Source of the DNA: Thiohalomonas sp041685045
GTDB lineage: Bacteria; Pseudomonadota; Gammaproteobacteria; Thiohalomonadales; Thiohalomonadaceae
NCBI GenBank assembly: GCA_041685045.1
Contig: JAWLGP010000010.1
Coordinates: forward strand, 62,001 to 126,000
Length of the DNA stretch: 64,000 nucleotides
Direction: 5' to 3'
The notes beneath the pieces were generated by a model. That model saw only the letters and a list, made by a program, of their open reading frames with translations. It made no database searches and was not told the origin of the DNA. The position numbers and the translations under genes are program-made. Shown here one piece after another: positions 51,772-61,360 of this stretch (positions are counted from its first letter, which is position 1; each line of letters begins with the position of its first letter).

Positions 51772-52962
51772 GTGGACGAAGCGGATCTGCTGGTGATCGG
51801 TGGCGGCATTTCGGGGTTGGCCCTGGCACGAATGGCGGGGCAGGTCGGCTGGCGTACACAGCTGCTGGAAGCGGGCCCGGCCCTCGGCGGCTGTATGCGC
51901 ACCCATCGTAGCGAGCGGGCGCCCGGCTTTTGGTTGGAACTGGGGGCCCACACCTGCTTCAACAGCTACGGCCATCTGCTGGACCTGATCGGTCCGGAGG
52001 CGCCGCTGCAACGCCTCGGACGGCAACGGCTACCGTTTCGGTTGTGGCGGGACGGCAAGACCGCGTCCATCGTGTCCCAACTGGAGCCGCTCGGATTTCT
52101 CGGTGGAGCGCTGCGGATGCCCTTTGTGCGAAAGCGGGGGCGAAGCGTCGAACGCTATTTCGGCGCATTGGCCGGCACCCGCAACTTTCGCCGGGTACTG
52201 GGGCCCGCCCTGGACGCCGTCGCCTGCCAGCCGGTGTCCGCCTTTCCCGCCGAGTACCTGTTCAGGCGCAAGCCGCGGCGGCGGGGGATACCCCGCAGCT
52301 TCACCTATGAAGGCGGGTTGCAGGGCGTGGCCGAAACGCTCGGAACCACAGCTACTGTCTCGGTGGCGCTGTGCTGCCGGGCCCGCGCCCTCGAGCGCCG
52401 GGCCGGCGCGTTCGTGGTGCAGTCGGAACAGGGCACGTTCTCCGCCCCCAGGCTGGCCCTCGCCGTGCCGCCGCAGGAGGCCGCGCGACTGCTCCGCCCC
52501 ATCCGTCCGAAACTGGCGATGGCAATCGCGGCGATCGGTGAAAGTGAGGTGGAGTCGACCGCGGTCGTCGCGCTGGCAGAGGCGGTCCGTTTACCTCCGA
52601 TCGCCGGCCTCATCGGCCGGGAACAACCCTTCTATTCCGTCGTGTCGCGGGACGTGGTACCCGCGGCCGATTACCGCGGCCTCACCTTCCACTTCCGCCC
52701 GGGGCGGCTGGATGAAGCGGAAAAACTGGCGCTAATCGCGACCGTGGTCGGGACCAGTGATTTGGTGGACGTAGCTCACGCCCGCCACCGCCTGCCCGCG
52801 CTGCAACTGGGACACGGTGAGCGGATCCGGGCCATCGAGGCGCTGCGCGGCAACCTCCCCCTGGCCCTGGTCGGCAACTGGTTGGAAGGACTGTCCCTGG
52901 AGGATTGCGCCGGCCGGGCGGTGGCGGAGTTTGAGTGGATGCGGCGGTTGGGTGGTGCGTGA
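51772..52962 (+). CDS. FAD-dependent amine-oxidase-like flavoprotein
   Basis: 396 residues. The dinucleotide fold ADLLVIGGGISGLALARMAGQVGWRTQLLEAGPALGGCMRT begins at residue 4, and the Rossmann motif is followed by the protoporphyrinogen-oxidase/amine-oxidase-like core (WLELGAHTCFNSYGHLLDLIG, TYEGGLQGVAETLG). A final FAD loop is VGNWLEGLSLEDCAGRA. The substrate is unknown: porphyrinogen, carotenoid or amine are all possible. I chose GTG 51772 because AAGGAGG (51759-51765) lies 6 bases upstream, although the frame is open to 51742. It is divergent from the kinase gene. Confidence 0.82.
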   Translation: MDEADLLVIGGGISGLALARMAGQVGWRTQLLEAGPALGGCMRTHRSERAPGFWLELGAHTCFNSYGHLLDLIGPEAPLQRLGRQRLPFRLWRDGKTASIVSQLEPLGFLGGALRMPFVRKRGRSVERYFGALAGTRNFRRVLGPALDAVACQPVSAFPAEYLFRRKPRRRGIPRSFTYEGGLQGVAETLGTTATVSVALCCRARALERRAGAFVVQSEQGTFSAPRLALAVPPQEAARLLRPIRPKLAMAIAAIGESEVESTAVVALAEAVRLPPIAGLIGREQPFYSVVSRDVVPAADYRGLTFHFRPGRLDEAEKLALIATVVGTSDLVDVAHARHRLPALQLGHGERIRAIEALRGNLPLALVGNWLEGLSLEDCAGRAVAEFEWMRRLGGA

Positions 52963-52977
52963 TGGGTGACGCCGCCT

Positions 52978-53709
52978 TCACCGCAGCAACAGTCCGGTCC
53001 CGCTTCCCAGCAGAATCAAACTGACGATGCGCACGAACGCCACGCGGCTCAGGTTGGTGTGGACGTGACCGCCGGCGTAGAGCCCGGCGGCCACCAACGG
53101 CAGCGCCAGCAGCGCGATCCAGAGCTTGTCCGCGTCATAGAAACCGGCACTGGTGAAGCCTGCCAGGCGCAGGCCGCCGTCGAGGATGAAGATGGTGGCG
53201 ATGGTGCCACGAAACGCCGTCTTGTCCAGGTCGCGCAACGACAGGTAGATGACCGTGAATGGACCACCGGTGCCGAACACGGTGCCCACCAGACCGCCCA
53301 TAAAACCGAGCGGCGCCGCCCACAGGCGCGAGCCGTGCAGGGGCGGCAGCGGCGTCAGCGAATAGGCCGCATAGGTGATGACAAAGATACCGAGTGCTGT
53401 CGTCAGGGTTCCCGGCTGCAGGGTCTTCAGCAGGTAGAGGGCGATACCGACCCCGAGGGCGGTGAACGGGATCAGCGGCAGCAGTTCCCGCCAGCGGATG
53501 TGGTGGAAGTTGCGGATGCCGTGGGTGAGGGAGCCGACGTAATCGAGCAGCACGATAATCGGCACCACCAGCGGCAGCGGCAGCACCATCGCCAACAGCG
53601 GTACCGCCACCAGTGCCGAACCGAAGCCGGCGATGCCGCGCACGAAATAGGCGGCGAAGATGACGATGGCGCCGTAGGTGAGTTCGAGGGGGGAGAGATT
53701 TTCCAGCAT
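52978..53709 (-). CDS. TauE/SafE family sulfite/sulfonate exporter-like protein
   Basis: 243 residues with about eight hydrophobic helices. GAIVIFAAYFVRGIAGFGSALVAVPLLAMVLPLPLVVPIIVLLDYVGS and APLGFMGGLVGTVFGTGGPFTVIYL show the family GFG...G and GTGGP motifs. Members move sulfite, sulfoacetate or other organic anions; the substrate here cannot be read. It is convergent with the flavoprotein gene, with 15 bp between the stops. Confidence 0.87.
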   Translation of the reverse strand: MLENLSPLELTYGAIVIFAAYFVRGIAGFGSALVAVPLLAMVLPLPLVVPIIVLLDYVGSLTHGIRNFHHIRWRELLPLIPFTALGVGIALYLLKTLQPGTLTTALGIFVITYAAYSLTPLPPLHGSRLWAAPLGFMGGLVGTVFGTGGPFTVIYLSLRDLDKTAFRGTIATIFILDGGLRLAGFTSAGFYDADKLWIALLALPLVAAGLYAGGHVHTNLSRVAFVRIVSLILLGSGTGLLLR

Positions 53710-53742
53710 TCGAAAGGTTAGGAGCTATGGCCTTAATATGGC

Positions 53743-53781
53743 ATTCAACAGGATTAACAGGATTTTTCAGGATTAACAGGA
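53743..53781 (+). repeat. CAGGATTAACAGGAT repeat, unpaired copy E
   Basis: ATTCAACAGGATTAACAGGA then TTTTTCAGGATTAACAGG. No reverse copy follows within the next 150 bp, unlike the four other loci. The flank AAAAGGCCTCTTTGCTGC matches the flank of module B. It lies in the 170-bp gap between the LpxL and TauE genes. Confidence 0.88.
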
Positions 53782-53878
53782 AAAGGCCTCTTTGCTGCAA
53801 GCGAGAACGATAACCTCCTCTCGAACAGTCCGGTCATGTGGTTCGCCTTTTATCAAACAGTCTTTACGCGCCGCGCGC

Positions 53879-54874
53879 TCAATCCCTCGCCTCGGTTCTC
53901 TTCCCATAGGGATTCGCCTCCCCATCAGGCCGGGTCTGAAACAGCCGCAAGGACCACATGTACTGGTCCGGCGCCAGGCGGATCATCATCTCCAGGGCCT
54001 CGTTCATCCGCCTCGCGTCCTCTACTTCATCCCCGGTTGGGTAGTCCGTCAGCGGCGGGAACAGCCGTGCCGTATAGGTGCCGCTTTGCGGGTCGTAGTA
54101 GGCCATGTACGGCAGCACGGCGGCCTTGCACATGCGGGCCAGTCGGCCCAGGGCCGGGATGGTGGCCGTGGGAATGCCAAAGAACGGGGCGAACACCGAG
54201 CGTTCCGGGCCCAGGTCCTCATCGGGCAGGTAGTAGAGGGCATAACCGGCACGGGTCGCCTTGACGATCGGCCGCATGTTGTCGGAGCGCTCGTAGATCA
54301 GCGCCCCGAAACGCGCCCGGCCGCGGGCGATCAGCCAATCCACCAGCGGATTGCGCGCCTCCTTGAAGATGCTGACCACCGGGTGCTTCAGGTTATAGGC
54401 CACCCCGGCAAAATCGAGGGCCACGTGGTGACAGGTGAGCAGAATGACGGGGCGCCCGGCCTCGCGCAGGGGCTGCAGGTGCTCTTCACCCTCCAACCGC
54501 AAGGTTCGAGCCAGGCGGCGGGCGCTGCCGAACCAGAGAATGCCGTAATCGAGCAGGCAACGAACCATGTTGCGGAAATAGCGATGGGCCACCCCCTGGC
54601 GCTCGCCGTCGCTCAGCTCCGGATAGGTCCACTCGAGATTGGTCAGCACGATGTCGCGCCGCTTGGCGTTGCGCTCGAGCATCAGATCGCCCACGTGGTC
54701 ACCCAAAAACGTGCGCAGCCGTCGCGGCAGTTGGGTCAGCAGCCACAACAGTCCGACACCCAGCCAGGTTGGCCAGTACCGCGGCGCGAGAAAGCGAAGC
54801 GGGAACGGGGGCGGATAGGGAGATTGCGTCGGCAGCGAGCTGCCGGTTTCGGTTTCTTTCACGCGGGTCAGCAC
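53879..54874 (-). CDS. Lipid A acyltransferase, LpxL/HtrB family
   Basis: 331 residues. One N-terminal membrane helix (about 36-52) precedes the acyltransferase core with the HX4D motif HHVALD in ILLTCHHVALDFAGVAYN, and NPLVDWLIARGRARFGALIYERSDNMRPIVKATRAGYALYYLPDEDLGPERSVFAPFFG, typical of late lipid A acyltransferases. It acylates the lipid A precursor at the inner membrane. The start GTG 54874 overlaps the last codons of the upstream glycosyltransferase gene by 7 bp, so both are one operon for LPS synthesis. Confidence 0.92.
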   Translation of the reverse strand: MLTRVKETETGSSLPTQSPYPPPFPLRFLAPRYWPTWLGVGLLWLLTQLPRRLRTFLGDHVGDLMLERNAKRRDIVLTNLEWTYPELSDGERQGVAHRYFRNMVRCLLDYGILWFGSARRLARTLRLEGEEHLQPLREAGRPVILLTCHHVALDFAGVAYNLKHPVVSIFKEARNPLVDWLIARGRARFGALIYERSDNMRPIVKATRAGYALYYLPDEDLGPERSVFAPFFGIPTATIPALGRLARMCKAAVLPYMAYYDPQSGTYTARLFPPLTDYPTGDEVEDARRMNEALEMMIRLAPDQYMWSLRLFQTRPDGEANPYGKRTEARD

Positions 54875-55914
54875 GGTTGTTCGGTGGAGAGTTGTTCAAA
54901 GACGTCCATCGGAAGGGGGGACTGCTCGCCGTTCCAGCGCCCTATCACCGCCTGCAGCACTTCATCCACCGTGATCGCCTGCATGCAGCGGTTGTCCCGA
55001 CACTGCTTCGTCAGCGGTGTGCCATAACAGGGACTACAGTCCAGGTGATGGCGAAGGAGCTGCACTTGGCCGGGCCGGCCGTAGGGGGCGGTCTGGCTCG
55101 GGCGGGTCGGTCCGTACAGGCCGATAATGGGCGTGCCCACGGCGGCAGCGACATGAATCGGGCCGGTATCGCTGACCACCAGCGCGGCGGCCCGCTTCAG
55201 CAAACCGATCATACCCGGAATATCGGTCTTTCCGGCCAAATTCAGCGCTTCGGCCCCGGCAACCCGGCCCGCAAGCGCCGTCTCCACGGGAGTTCCCGTG
55301 ACCACGACCGGGACACCGGCCTCACGCAACCGCAGGCAAAGCTCCCGCCAGCGCGGTTCGGGCCAGGCACGGATGTTGGGCCTGTCATTGCCGCTATGGC
55401 TATTGCCCGGATGCAGCACCACATAGCGATCAGGCAGCTCAACATCGGGGGCTCTTCCCACCAGGCGGGGCATGGCGCCTTTGCCGGCGAGCCCGGCCGC
55501 CATCAGTACGGCGCGATGGTTTTCGACGCCGTGCCGATCCTGCCAGGACAATCCGCCGTCGCCGTATCCCACCAACTGGTCGGCCCGAAGCGCATGCACG
55601 AAGCGCCGGAAATAATCGGCACACTCCAGATTGAGCACCAGTCGGAACGGCTCCGATTGGCTGCTTTGCACCAGCCGGCGTTTAACCGGGCTCATCCAGA
55701 CCGGCGGCTTGCGGTGCTTGATCTGGTGCACCATCGATACCCGCCGGTCGCCGGCGAACAGACCGGCGCTGCCCGGCGTGGCCAGCCATTCGATCCGCGC
55801 ATCGGGCCAGCGCCGCAGGATGGGATCGAGCACACAGGTGGCCATGACCGTGTCGCCGACGGCGCCACAGCGGACGACCAGGATCCGTGGAGCCCTTTGC
55901 TCAAGGTCGGTCAT
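54868..55914 (-). CDS. Glycosyltransferase family 9 (heptosyltransferase-like)
   Basis: 348 residues. ILVVRCGAVGDTVMATCVLDPILRRWPDARIEWLATPGSAGLF is the GT9 N-terminus. YVVLHPGNSHSGNDRPNIRAWPEPRWREL, LNLAGKTDIPGMIGLLKRAAALVVSDTGPIHVAAAVGTPIIGLYGPTRPSQTAPYG is the nucleotide-sugar site. A C-terminal set of Cys (CSPCYG...CRDNRC) is also seen in this group. It likely adds a heptose or related sugar to the LPS core. The stop overlaps the LpxL start. It is divergent from the EAL gene. Confidence 0.9.
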   Translation of the reverse strand: MTDLEQRAPRILVVRCGAVGDTVMATCVLDPILRRWPDARIEWLATPGSAGLFAGDRRVSMVHQIKHRKPPVWMSPVKRRLVQSSQSEPFRLVLNLECADYFRRFVHALRADQLVGYGDGGLSWQDRHGVENHRAVLMAAGLAGKGAMPRLVGRAPDVELPDRYVVLHPGNSHSGNDRPNIRAWPEPRWRELCLRLREAGVPVVVTGTPVETALAGRVAGAEALNLAGKTDIPGMIGLLKRAAALVVSDTGPIHVAAAVGTPIIGLYGPTRPSQTAPYGRPGQVQLLRHHLDCSPCYGTPLTKQCRDNRCMQAITVDEVLQAVIGRWNGEQSPLPMDVFEQLSTEQPC

Positions 55915-56133
55915 GGGACGAAATTGGCCTGTTCAGCGCGAAGCGACGCGGGTTATGGACAGTGAAATGCATGATACCCGGTTCACCCGAAGGCAGGAAC
56001 CGGGCCGAGCCACGGCCTGGCGGGCGATCGTGCGCGCGTTCACAGCTGGCACCGACCCGAGCTGGCCACTGGCTGCGGCAGCGCCGTGATTCCCGTACAA
56101 TGGCGGTCGCTCATCTCGCCGGGCCCCGCGCTG

Positions 56134-58551
56134 ATGCCCCTGGACGATTGCGACACCCACAGCGAAGTTCCCCTCCAAAGCCTGCCCGTGGCGGCCGCGA
56201 TCGTCGATCGGGACGGCCGTGTGCTGGCGGCAAACCCTGCCGCCGCCGCCCTGTTCGGAGCCGCACAGGCGGCCGACCTCACCGGCACTCCGTGGACCGA
56301 CCTTGTCGTCGGCCCCTCCGGCGAAGAGCCGACCGGCGAATGGCCCGGCGTGTTGGCCGGCCGCCCGGACCAGGCAAGAGAGGCGATGCTAAAGCGCACG
56401 GAGGGCGGTTACCGGCACGTCGCCATTGATGCCGCGCCCGTTCCATCGGGCGAGGCGGTGCTGCTGGTGCTGCGGGACATCACGGCTCAACGGCTCACCG
56501 AGCAGCGCTTCACCCGCAGCCAAGCCTTCGCCAACATCGGCACCTGGGACTGGAACACACAAACCGGAGAGCTGTTCTGGTCCGAACGGATCGCGTCGCT
56601 GTTCGGTTACGGGCCCGGCGAACGGGAAACCACCTATGCCAATTTCCTGAACGCCGTCCACCCCGACGACCGACAGCGGGTTGTCGACGCGGTGAACGCC
56701 TGCATCGAGAACGGCAGCGCGTACAATCTCGAACATCGCGTGGTTTGGCCCGACGGCAGCGTCCGCTGGGTGCTGGAACGGGGCGACGTCGTGCGCAATG
56801 CCGAGGGGCGGCCTCTCAATATGCTCGGCGTGGTACAGGATATCACCGAGCGCAAACGGCAGGAGGCGGCCCTGGAACTGGCCGGTAAGGTGATCGAAAA
56901 CACGCCGGAGGGCGTGTTGGTCACCGACGCCCGATTGAACATCATCTCGGTCAACCACGCCTTCATCAGCACCACCGGTTACAGCGAGCTCGAGGTGCTC
57001 GGACACAAGCCCTCCATTCTCGCCTCGGGACGCCACGGAGCCGATTTCTATCAAATGATGTGGCAATCGCTACGGGACAGCGGCCAGTGGCAAGGCGAGA
57101 TCTGGAACCGGCGCAAGAACGGCGACATCTACCCCGAGTGGTTGAACATCAGCGCCATCCGCGATGAAACGGGCGCGGTAACCCACTACGCGGGCATCTT
57201 TTCGGATCTATCGACCCAGGAGCACGTCCGCAAGCGCCTGCACCGGCTGGCCTACTATGACCTGCTGACGGACCTGCCCAACCGGGACCTGTTCCGGGAT
57301 CGGCTGGCGAATGCGGTGTCCCGATCGCGTCGGCTCGACCGCGGGGTTGGCCTGATATTTCTCGGTCTCGACCGCTTCAAGACCGTGAACGACTCCCTGG
57401 GACACTCTGCCGGGGATGAGCTGCTCAAGGCGGTGGCGGAGCGACTGGTCGAGTGCATGGGGGAATCGGACACCATCGCCCGACTGGGCGGCGATGAATT
57501 CACGGTGGTGCTCGGCGACATCGCTGCCCCGACCGATGTCGCCCAGGCCGCGCGCAAGATCCTGCAGGCGTTCCGGGCCCCGAACCTGGTGGAGGGACAC
57601 GAAATCTACGTGGGGGCCAGCATCGGCATCAGCGTGTTCCCTGGCGACGGCGACACCCCTGAAGAGCTGATCCGCAACGCCGAGGCCGCCATGTACAAGG
57701 CGAAGGAGCAGGGCCGCAACGATTACCGCTTCTACACCGCCGACATGGGGACCCGTTCGGCGGAGCGGTTGGTGCTGGAGAGCGAGTTGCGCAAGGCCAT
57801 CGAGCGCAATGAGTTGAGTCTCGCCTTCCAGCCGCAAGTCGATCTGAAAACCGGCCGCATTTGCGGTGTGGAGGCCTTGGCCCGATGGCATAACGCGCGC
57901 CTCGGCCGGGTGCGTCCGGATCTCTTCATCGAAGCGGCGGAGACCACAGGCGTTATCGCGGAATTGGGACGCTGGGTGCTCGATGCCGCCCTGCGCACGC
58001 TCAGCAGGTGGCACCAGGCCGGCTTTTCCTCGCTACGCATGGCGGTCAATATCTCCGGACACCAACTCCTCTCCGGCTGTCTGGTGGACGAGGTGCAGGG
58101 GGCGCTGGCACGGCATGGCGTTCCTGCCGCGAGTCTCGAGCTGGAGCTCACCGAGAGCGTGCTGATGGAGAACGCCGAGCGGACGGTGAGGCTGTTGGAG
58201 CGCCTGCAGGCTCTCGGCCTCTCTCTCGCGGTGGACGACTTCGGCACCGGCTACTCCTCACTGGCCTACCTGAAACGCTTCGATGTCGACAAGTTGAAGA
58301 TCGACAAATCGTTCGTCAGGGACATTCCCGGCAACAACAGCGATGCCGAAATCGCGGCGACAGTGATCGCCATGGGCCACAAGCTGGGGCTGCGGATCGT
58401 CGCCGAAGGGGTGGAAACACCGGAGCAGCTACGGTTTCTGGCCGAGCAGGGTTGTGACCAGATCCAGGGCTATCTATTCAGCCCGCCGGTCGAAGCGCCG
58501 GCGCTGCTGGAACTGCTCGAGAAGCAGACGGAACTCGAACTGCCCGCCTGA
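56134..58551 (+). CDS. PAS-GGDEF-EAL c-di-GMP protein
   Basis: 805 residues without membrane helices. It has three PAS-type modules: about 15-125 (weak), 140-255 with a C-terminal PAC (WPDGSVRWVLERGDVVRNAEGRPLNMLGVVQDITERK) and 262-375. GGDEF (about 385-545) has YYDLLTDLPNRDLFRDRL and ARLGGDEFTVVLG. EAL (about 560-805) has FQPQVDLKTGRICGVEALARWH, VDDFGTGYSSLAYLKRFDVDKLKIDKSFV and VAEGVETPEQLRFLAEQGCDQIQGYLFSPP, with the conserved metal and loop-6 residues. Both enzymatic sites look intact. An in-frame GTG at 56086 is an alternative start; neither has a strong ribosome site. Confidence 0.92.
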   Translation: MPLDDCDTHSEVPLQSLPVAAAIVDRDGRVLAANPAAAALFGAAQAADLTGTPWTDLVVGPSGEEPTGEWPGVLAGRPDQAREAMLKRTEGGYRHVAIDAAPVPSGEAVLLVLRDITAQRLTEQRFTRSQAFANIGTWDWNTQTGELFWSERIASLFGYGPGERETTYANFLNAVHPDDRQRVVDAVNACIENGSAYNLEHRVVWPDGSVRWVLERGDVVRNAEGRPLNMLGVVQDITERKRQEAALELAGKVIENTPEGVLVTDARLNIISVNHAFISTTGYSELEVLGHKPSILASGRHGADFYQMMWQSLRDSGQWQGEIWNRRKNGDIYPEWLNISAIRDETGAVTHYAGIFSDLSTQEHVRKRLHRLAYYDLLTDLPNRDLFRDRLANAVSRSRRLDRGVGLIFLGLDRFKTVNDSLGHSAGDELLKAVAERLVECMGESDTIARLGGDEFTVVLGDIAAPTDVAQAARKILQAFRAPNLVEGHEIYVGASIGISVFPGDGDTPEELIRNAEAAMYKAKEQGRNDYRFYTADMGTRSAERLVLESELRKAIERNELSLAFQPQVDLKTGRICGVEALARWHNARLGRVRPDLFIEAAETTGVIAELGRWVLDAALRTLSRWHQAGFSSLRMAVNISGHQLLSGCLVDEVQGALARHGVPAASLELELTESVLMENAERTVRLLERLQALGLSLAVDDFGTGYSSLAYLKRFDVDKLKIDKSFVRDIPGNNSDAEIAATVIAMGHKLGLRIVAEGVETPEQLRFLAEQGCDQIQGYLFSPPVEAPALLELLEKQTELELPA

Positions 58552-58882
58552 ATCAGGGCGAATCAGATCCGGTTCGGTGCTCTAGGTCGTAGCGCTTGCG
58601 CTACCGTTCGGATAACAGCTCATCCCGAATTGGCGGCTATGCCCCCACGAGCCGCGGTCGGTCACCTTGCCGGTACCGAGCATGTCGGCGGTGAACGCCC
58701 TCTAGTCCAACTCCGGCATCCACACCCCTTTATTTGATCTTATCCCAAGCCCCCGTTTGCTGCGCGCGCCTGAGAAAAGCCAAAATTCACTTGAATATTA
58801 TCAGGTTATGGTCATTGACTTTCGTTGGCTGCGGGCTTTACTTTTCTAACGCTTACCAAGTCCACGTTTGGAGAAGAACTAA
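58552..58882. other. Intergenic region upstream of the CZB gene
   Basis: 331 bp without a gene. GTAGCGCTTGCGCTAC (near 58588-58603) is a short palindrome. The part from about 58740 to 58860 is AT-rich and holds the probable promoter listed separately. Confidence 0.5.
58815..58844 (+). promoter_or_regulatory. Possible sigma-70 promoter of the CZB gene
   Basis: TTGACT (58815-58820), an 18-bp spacer and TACTTT (58839-58844), about 38 bp before the start codon in an AT-rich stretch. The -35 is good and the -10 weak. Confidence 0.45.
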
Positions 58883-59278
58883 ATGAGCAAGCTGCCTGAG
58901 CAGTGCGGCGAATTGAATTTCATGGCGGCGATTGAGGCCCACGTGCGCTGGAAGGTGAGGCTTGAAACCTACATCAGCGGAACCGGTGACGAACAGCTGG
59001 ACGCCGAGGTGGTCTGCCGTGACGACCAATGCATGCTGGGCAAATGGATTTACGGCCCCGGCGGGGAGAAGTTCGGCAGCCACCCGAAGTTCCCCGGGCT
59101 ACGCGAGACCCACAAGGAGTTCCACCGCTGTGCCGGCGAAGTGATCCGCCGTGCCGATTCCGGTGACACCGATGCGGCACGCGAGCTGCTTTGCAAAGGC
59201 GACTACGCCAAGTATTCGCACCGCATCAAGTCGGAGCTGGCACGCCTGAGTCTGGAGCTCGATAAGACCGTCGTCTAA
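58883..59278 (+). CDS. CZB (chemoreceptor zinc-binding) domain protein
   Basis: 131 residues made almost wholly of one CZB domain: His20 in IEAHVRWKVRLETYI, Cys50 in CMLGKWIYGPGG, and His77/His81 in FPGLRETHKEFHRCAG, the four zinc ligands. The C-terminal helices end KSELARLSLELDKTVV. As a stand-alone CZB it could sense zinc or oxidants (hypochlorite) and act on a cyclase or a chemoreceptor. The GGDEF-EAL gene just upstream on the same strand is a possible partner. This link is inference. Confidence 0.88.
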   Translation: MSKLPEQCGELNFMAAIEAHVRWKVRLETYISGTGDEQLDAEVVCRDDQCMLGKWIYGPGGEKFGSHPKFPGLRETHKEFHRCAGEVIRRADSGDTDAARELLCKGDYAKYSHRIKSELARLSLELDKTVV

Positions 59279-59321
59279 CTGCGACCCCCAGTCCTGCGCC
59301 CCCCCAGTCAAAGGACCAAGG

Positions 59322-59368
59322 CGCGCGAAGCCCGCACAGGCATCGACACACTGTGCAGGCTTCGCGCG
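59322..59368. terminator. Long hairpin between convergent genes
   Basis: CGCGCGAAGCCCGCACAG (59322-59339) and CTGTGCAGGCTTCGCGCG (59351-59368) pair over 17-18 bp with one mismatch and an 11-base loop. It lies between the converging CZB and ABC genes. There is no T-run; bidirectional stop or RNA stabiliser. Confidence 0.6.
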
Positions 59369-59394
59369 GTTGCGTCTGCCGCCTGCCCTGTGCC

Positions 59395-61167
59395 TCAGCC
59401 GACCTTGACCAGTTCCAGCAGCGGGCCCTTGCGCTCTTCGCGCTCGATGCGGCCGTCGACCACCCGTAGCACGAAATCGACGTCCTCCAGCACGCCGGAC
59501 TGGTGGGCGATCACAAACACCGTGCGCCCTTGCATCAGCCGCCGCATCGAGGCGCGGATCTGGCGCTCGGTCTGGCGGTCGAGGGCGCTGGTAGGCTCAT
59601 CCAGCACCAGGATCGGAGCATCCTTGAGGAAGGCGCGAGCCAGAGCGATGCGCTGGCGCTCCCCGCCCGACAGGGACATCCCCTGGGCCCCGACCCTGGT
59701 GTCATACCCCGCCGGCAGGCGGCTGACGAACTCATCGGCGCCCCCCAGTTTGGCTGCGTCGATGATCTCTTCCAGCGAGGCCTCGGGCCGTGCGTAGGCG
59801 ATGTTCTCGGCGACGGTGGTCGAGAACAGGGTCACCTCCTGGGAGACCACACTGAACTGGTCGCGCAGGTCGCGCAGCCGATAGTCGCGCAGGTCGATGC
59901 CATCGAGCAGGATGCGGCCCTGCACCGGATCGAACAATCGGATCACCAGATTGACCAGGGTACTCTTGCCGGCACCGGAGCGGCCGACGATGCCGACCCG
60001 GGCTCCGGCCGGGATCTGCAGGTCGACCCGATCGAGCACCGGCCGTTCGGCCCCCGGATAGTGGAAGGTCACCTGCTCGAAACAGATATGGCCGTAGGCG
60101 CGGTCGAGCGGGCGGGCGTCGGGGCGCTGGCTCAACTGCTTGCGGCCGTCCAAGAGGGCAAAGGCACGCTCGGCGCTGGCAATCGCCCGCTGCTGGCCGG
60201 TGATGTGGCTGCCGATGGCCTGTAGCGGCGCATAGAGTTGGGCGATATACCCCATGATCAGCAACAGACCGCCGGTGGTGAGGGCACCCGCCTGCACATC
60301 CTTGACCCCGAGGTAGAGAATGGCGGTGGTGCCGAGGGCGGTGGCCAGCCCCAGGGTGAGGGTGAACGCCCCCTCCATCCGCACCACCCGCAAACGGCTC
60401 AACAGACCCTGGTGGGCGGCGTCGGAGAAGCGCTGCACTTCGCGCCGCTCCTGGCCGAAGACGGTGACCAGGCGCAGCGCACTCAGCGCCTCCTGTACCA
60501 CCGATTGCGCCTTTGACTCCTGCTCGCGCACGCCGTGCCACTTGCCACGCATCCGGTGCTGGTTGAGGTGGATGAGCAGGACGATGGGGACTGAGGTCGC
60601 CAGCGCCACCAGCGCCAGGCGGGGGGCCAGCAGCGACGTTACATACAGCATGCTGACCAGCGACACCAGCGACACCACCACCGGGATGATCCCGTACAGG
60701 GCGGTCCATTGGAGCGCAGGGGCATCCAGGTTGATGCGATAGGCGGGCTCGTGGGCCCCTTCGGTGCTATGGTGCAGCGCGGAGGTCTTGAGGGAGTGCA
60801 GGAACAGCTTTCCACGGAAATCCATCACCATCCGCTCGGCCACGTATTCCCGCACCAACCAGTCCACGGCGCTATGCGCGGCGCTGATCAAGGCGACAAT
60901 CACCGAAAGCGCAATGGCCAGGCCGAACATCAGCTCCATCGACCGCCCCAGGCTGTCCGGCACCAGGCGATCGATGAAATCCGGCAGTGGCGCACTGCCC
61001 AGCACCGAATCAACGACGATCTTGATGGGCACCGGCGCCATGAGAGCGATGGGCGTGCCGGCCAGGCCGAGCAGCAGGACCATACCGAGGTAAGGCCAAT
61101 AGCGACGCGCCTCCTGGAGTGCGCGCAGGTAGATGCGGGCGGTCTGAAAATGGTGGGAAAATGCCAT
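59395..61167 (-). CDS. ABC exporter, fused membrane and ATPase domains
   Basis: 590 residues. A six-helix transmembrane domain (about 20-325) precedes an ATPase domain (about 355-590) with Walker A GIVGRSGAGKSTLVN, Q-loop VVSQEVTLFS, signature MSLSGGERQRIALARAFLKD, Walker B ILVLDEPTSALD and switch His in VIAHQSGV. This is the MsbA/ABCB-type half-transporter that works as a homodimer, often for lipids, drugs or peptides. No partner gene is nearby. ATG has CGGAG upstream. Confidence 0.92.
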   Translation of the reverse strand: MAFSHHFQTARIYLRALQEARRYWPYLGMVLLLGLAGTPIALMAPVPIKIVVDSVLGSAPLPDFIDRLVPDSLGRSMELMFGLAIALSVIVALISAAHSAVDWLVREYVAERMVMDFRGKLFLHSLKTSALHHSTEGAHEPAYRINLDAPALQWTALYGIIPVVVSLVSLVSMLYVTSLLAPRLALVALATSVPIVLLIHLNQHRMRGKWHGVREQESKAQSVVQEALSALRLVTVFGQERREVQRFSDAAHQGLLSRLRVVRMEGAFTLTLGLATALGTTAILYLGVKDVQAGALTTGGLLLIMGYIAQLYAPLQAIGSHITGQQRAIASAERAFALLDGRKQLSQRPDARPLDRAYGHICFEQVTFHYPGAERPVLDRVDLQIPAGARVGIVGRSGAGKSTLVNLVIRLFDPVQGRILLDGIDLRDYRLRDLRDQFSVVSQEVTLFSTTVAENIAYARPEASLEEIIDAAKLGGADEFVSRLPAGYDTRVGAQGMSLSGGERQRIALARAFLKDAPILVLDEPTSALDRQTERQIRASMRRLMQGRTVFVIAHQSGVLEDVDFVLRVVDGRIEREERKGPLLELVKVG

Positions 61168-61360
61168 TGGGACTCCGGCGCGATTGCTCGATTCAGGGGG
61201 CGTGTTTTAAGGGAGCGGACTGTTCGGTTCTGTGCGCAGAATCCGGTTTTGACGGTTAGTGGCCGATCGGGATGACCGGTTCGTGACCGGGGATGTGATG
61301 GTGGCGATTGCGGACCTGCCGGCGTGCCGCTTACCCTGAGCGCCAGACGCGGAGGTATCG

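Noticed and set aside
58552..58882. tRNA or small RNA gene near GTAGCGCTTGCGCTAC
   Set aside because: The palindrome is short, and no cloverleaf or T-run terminator follows.
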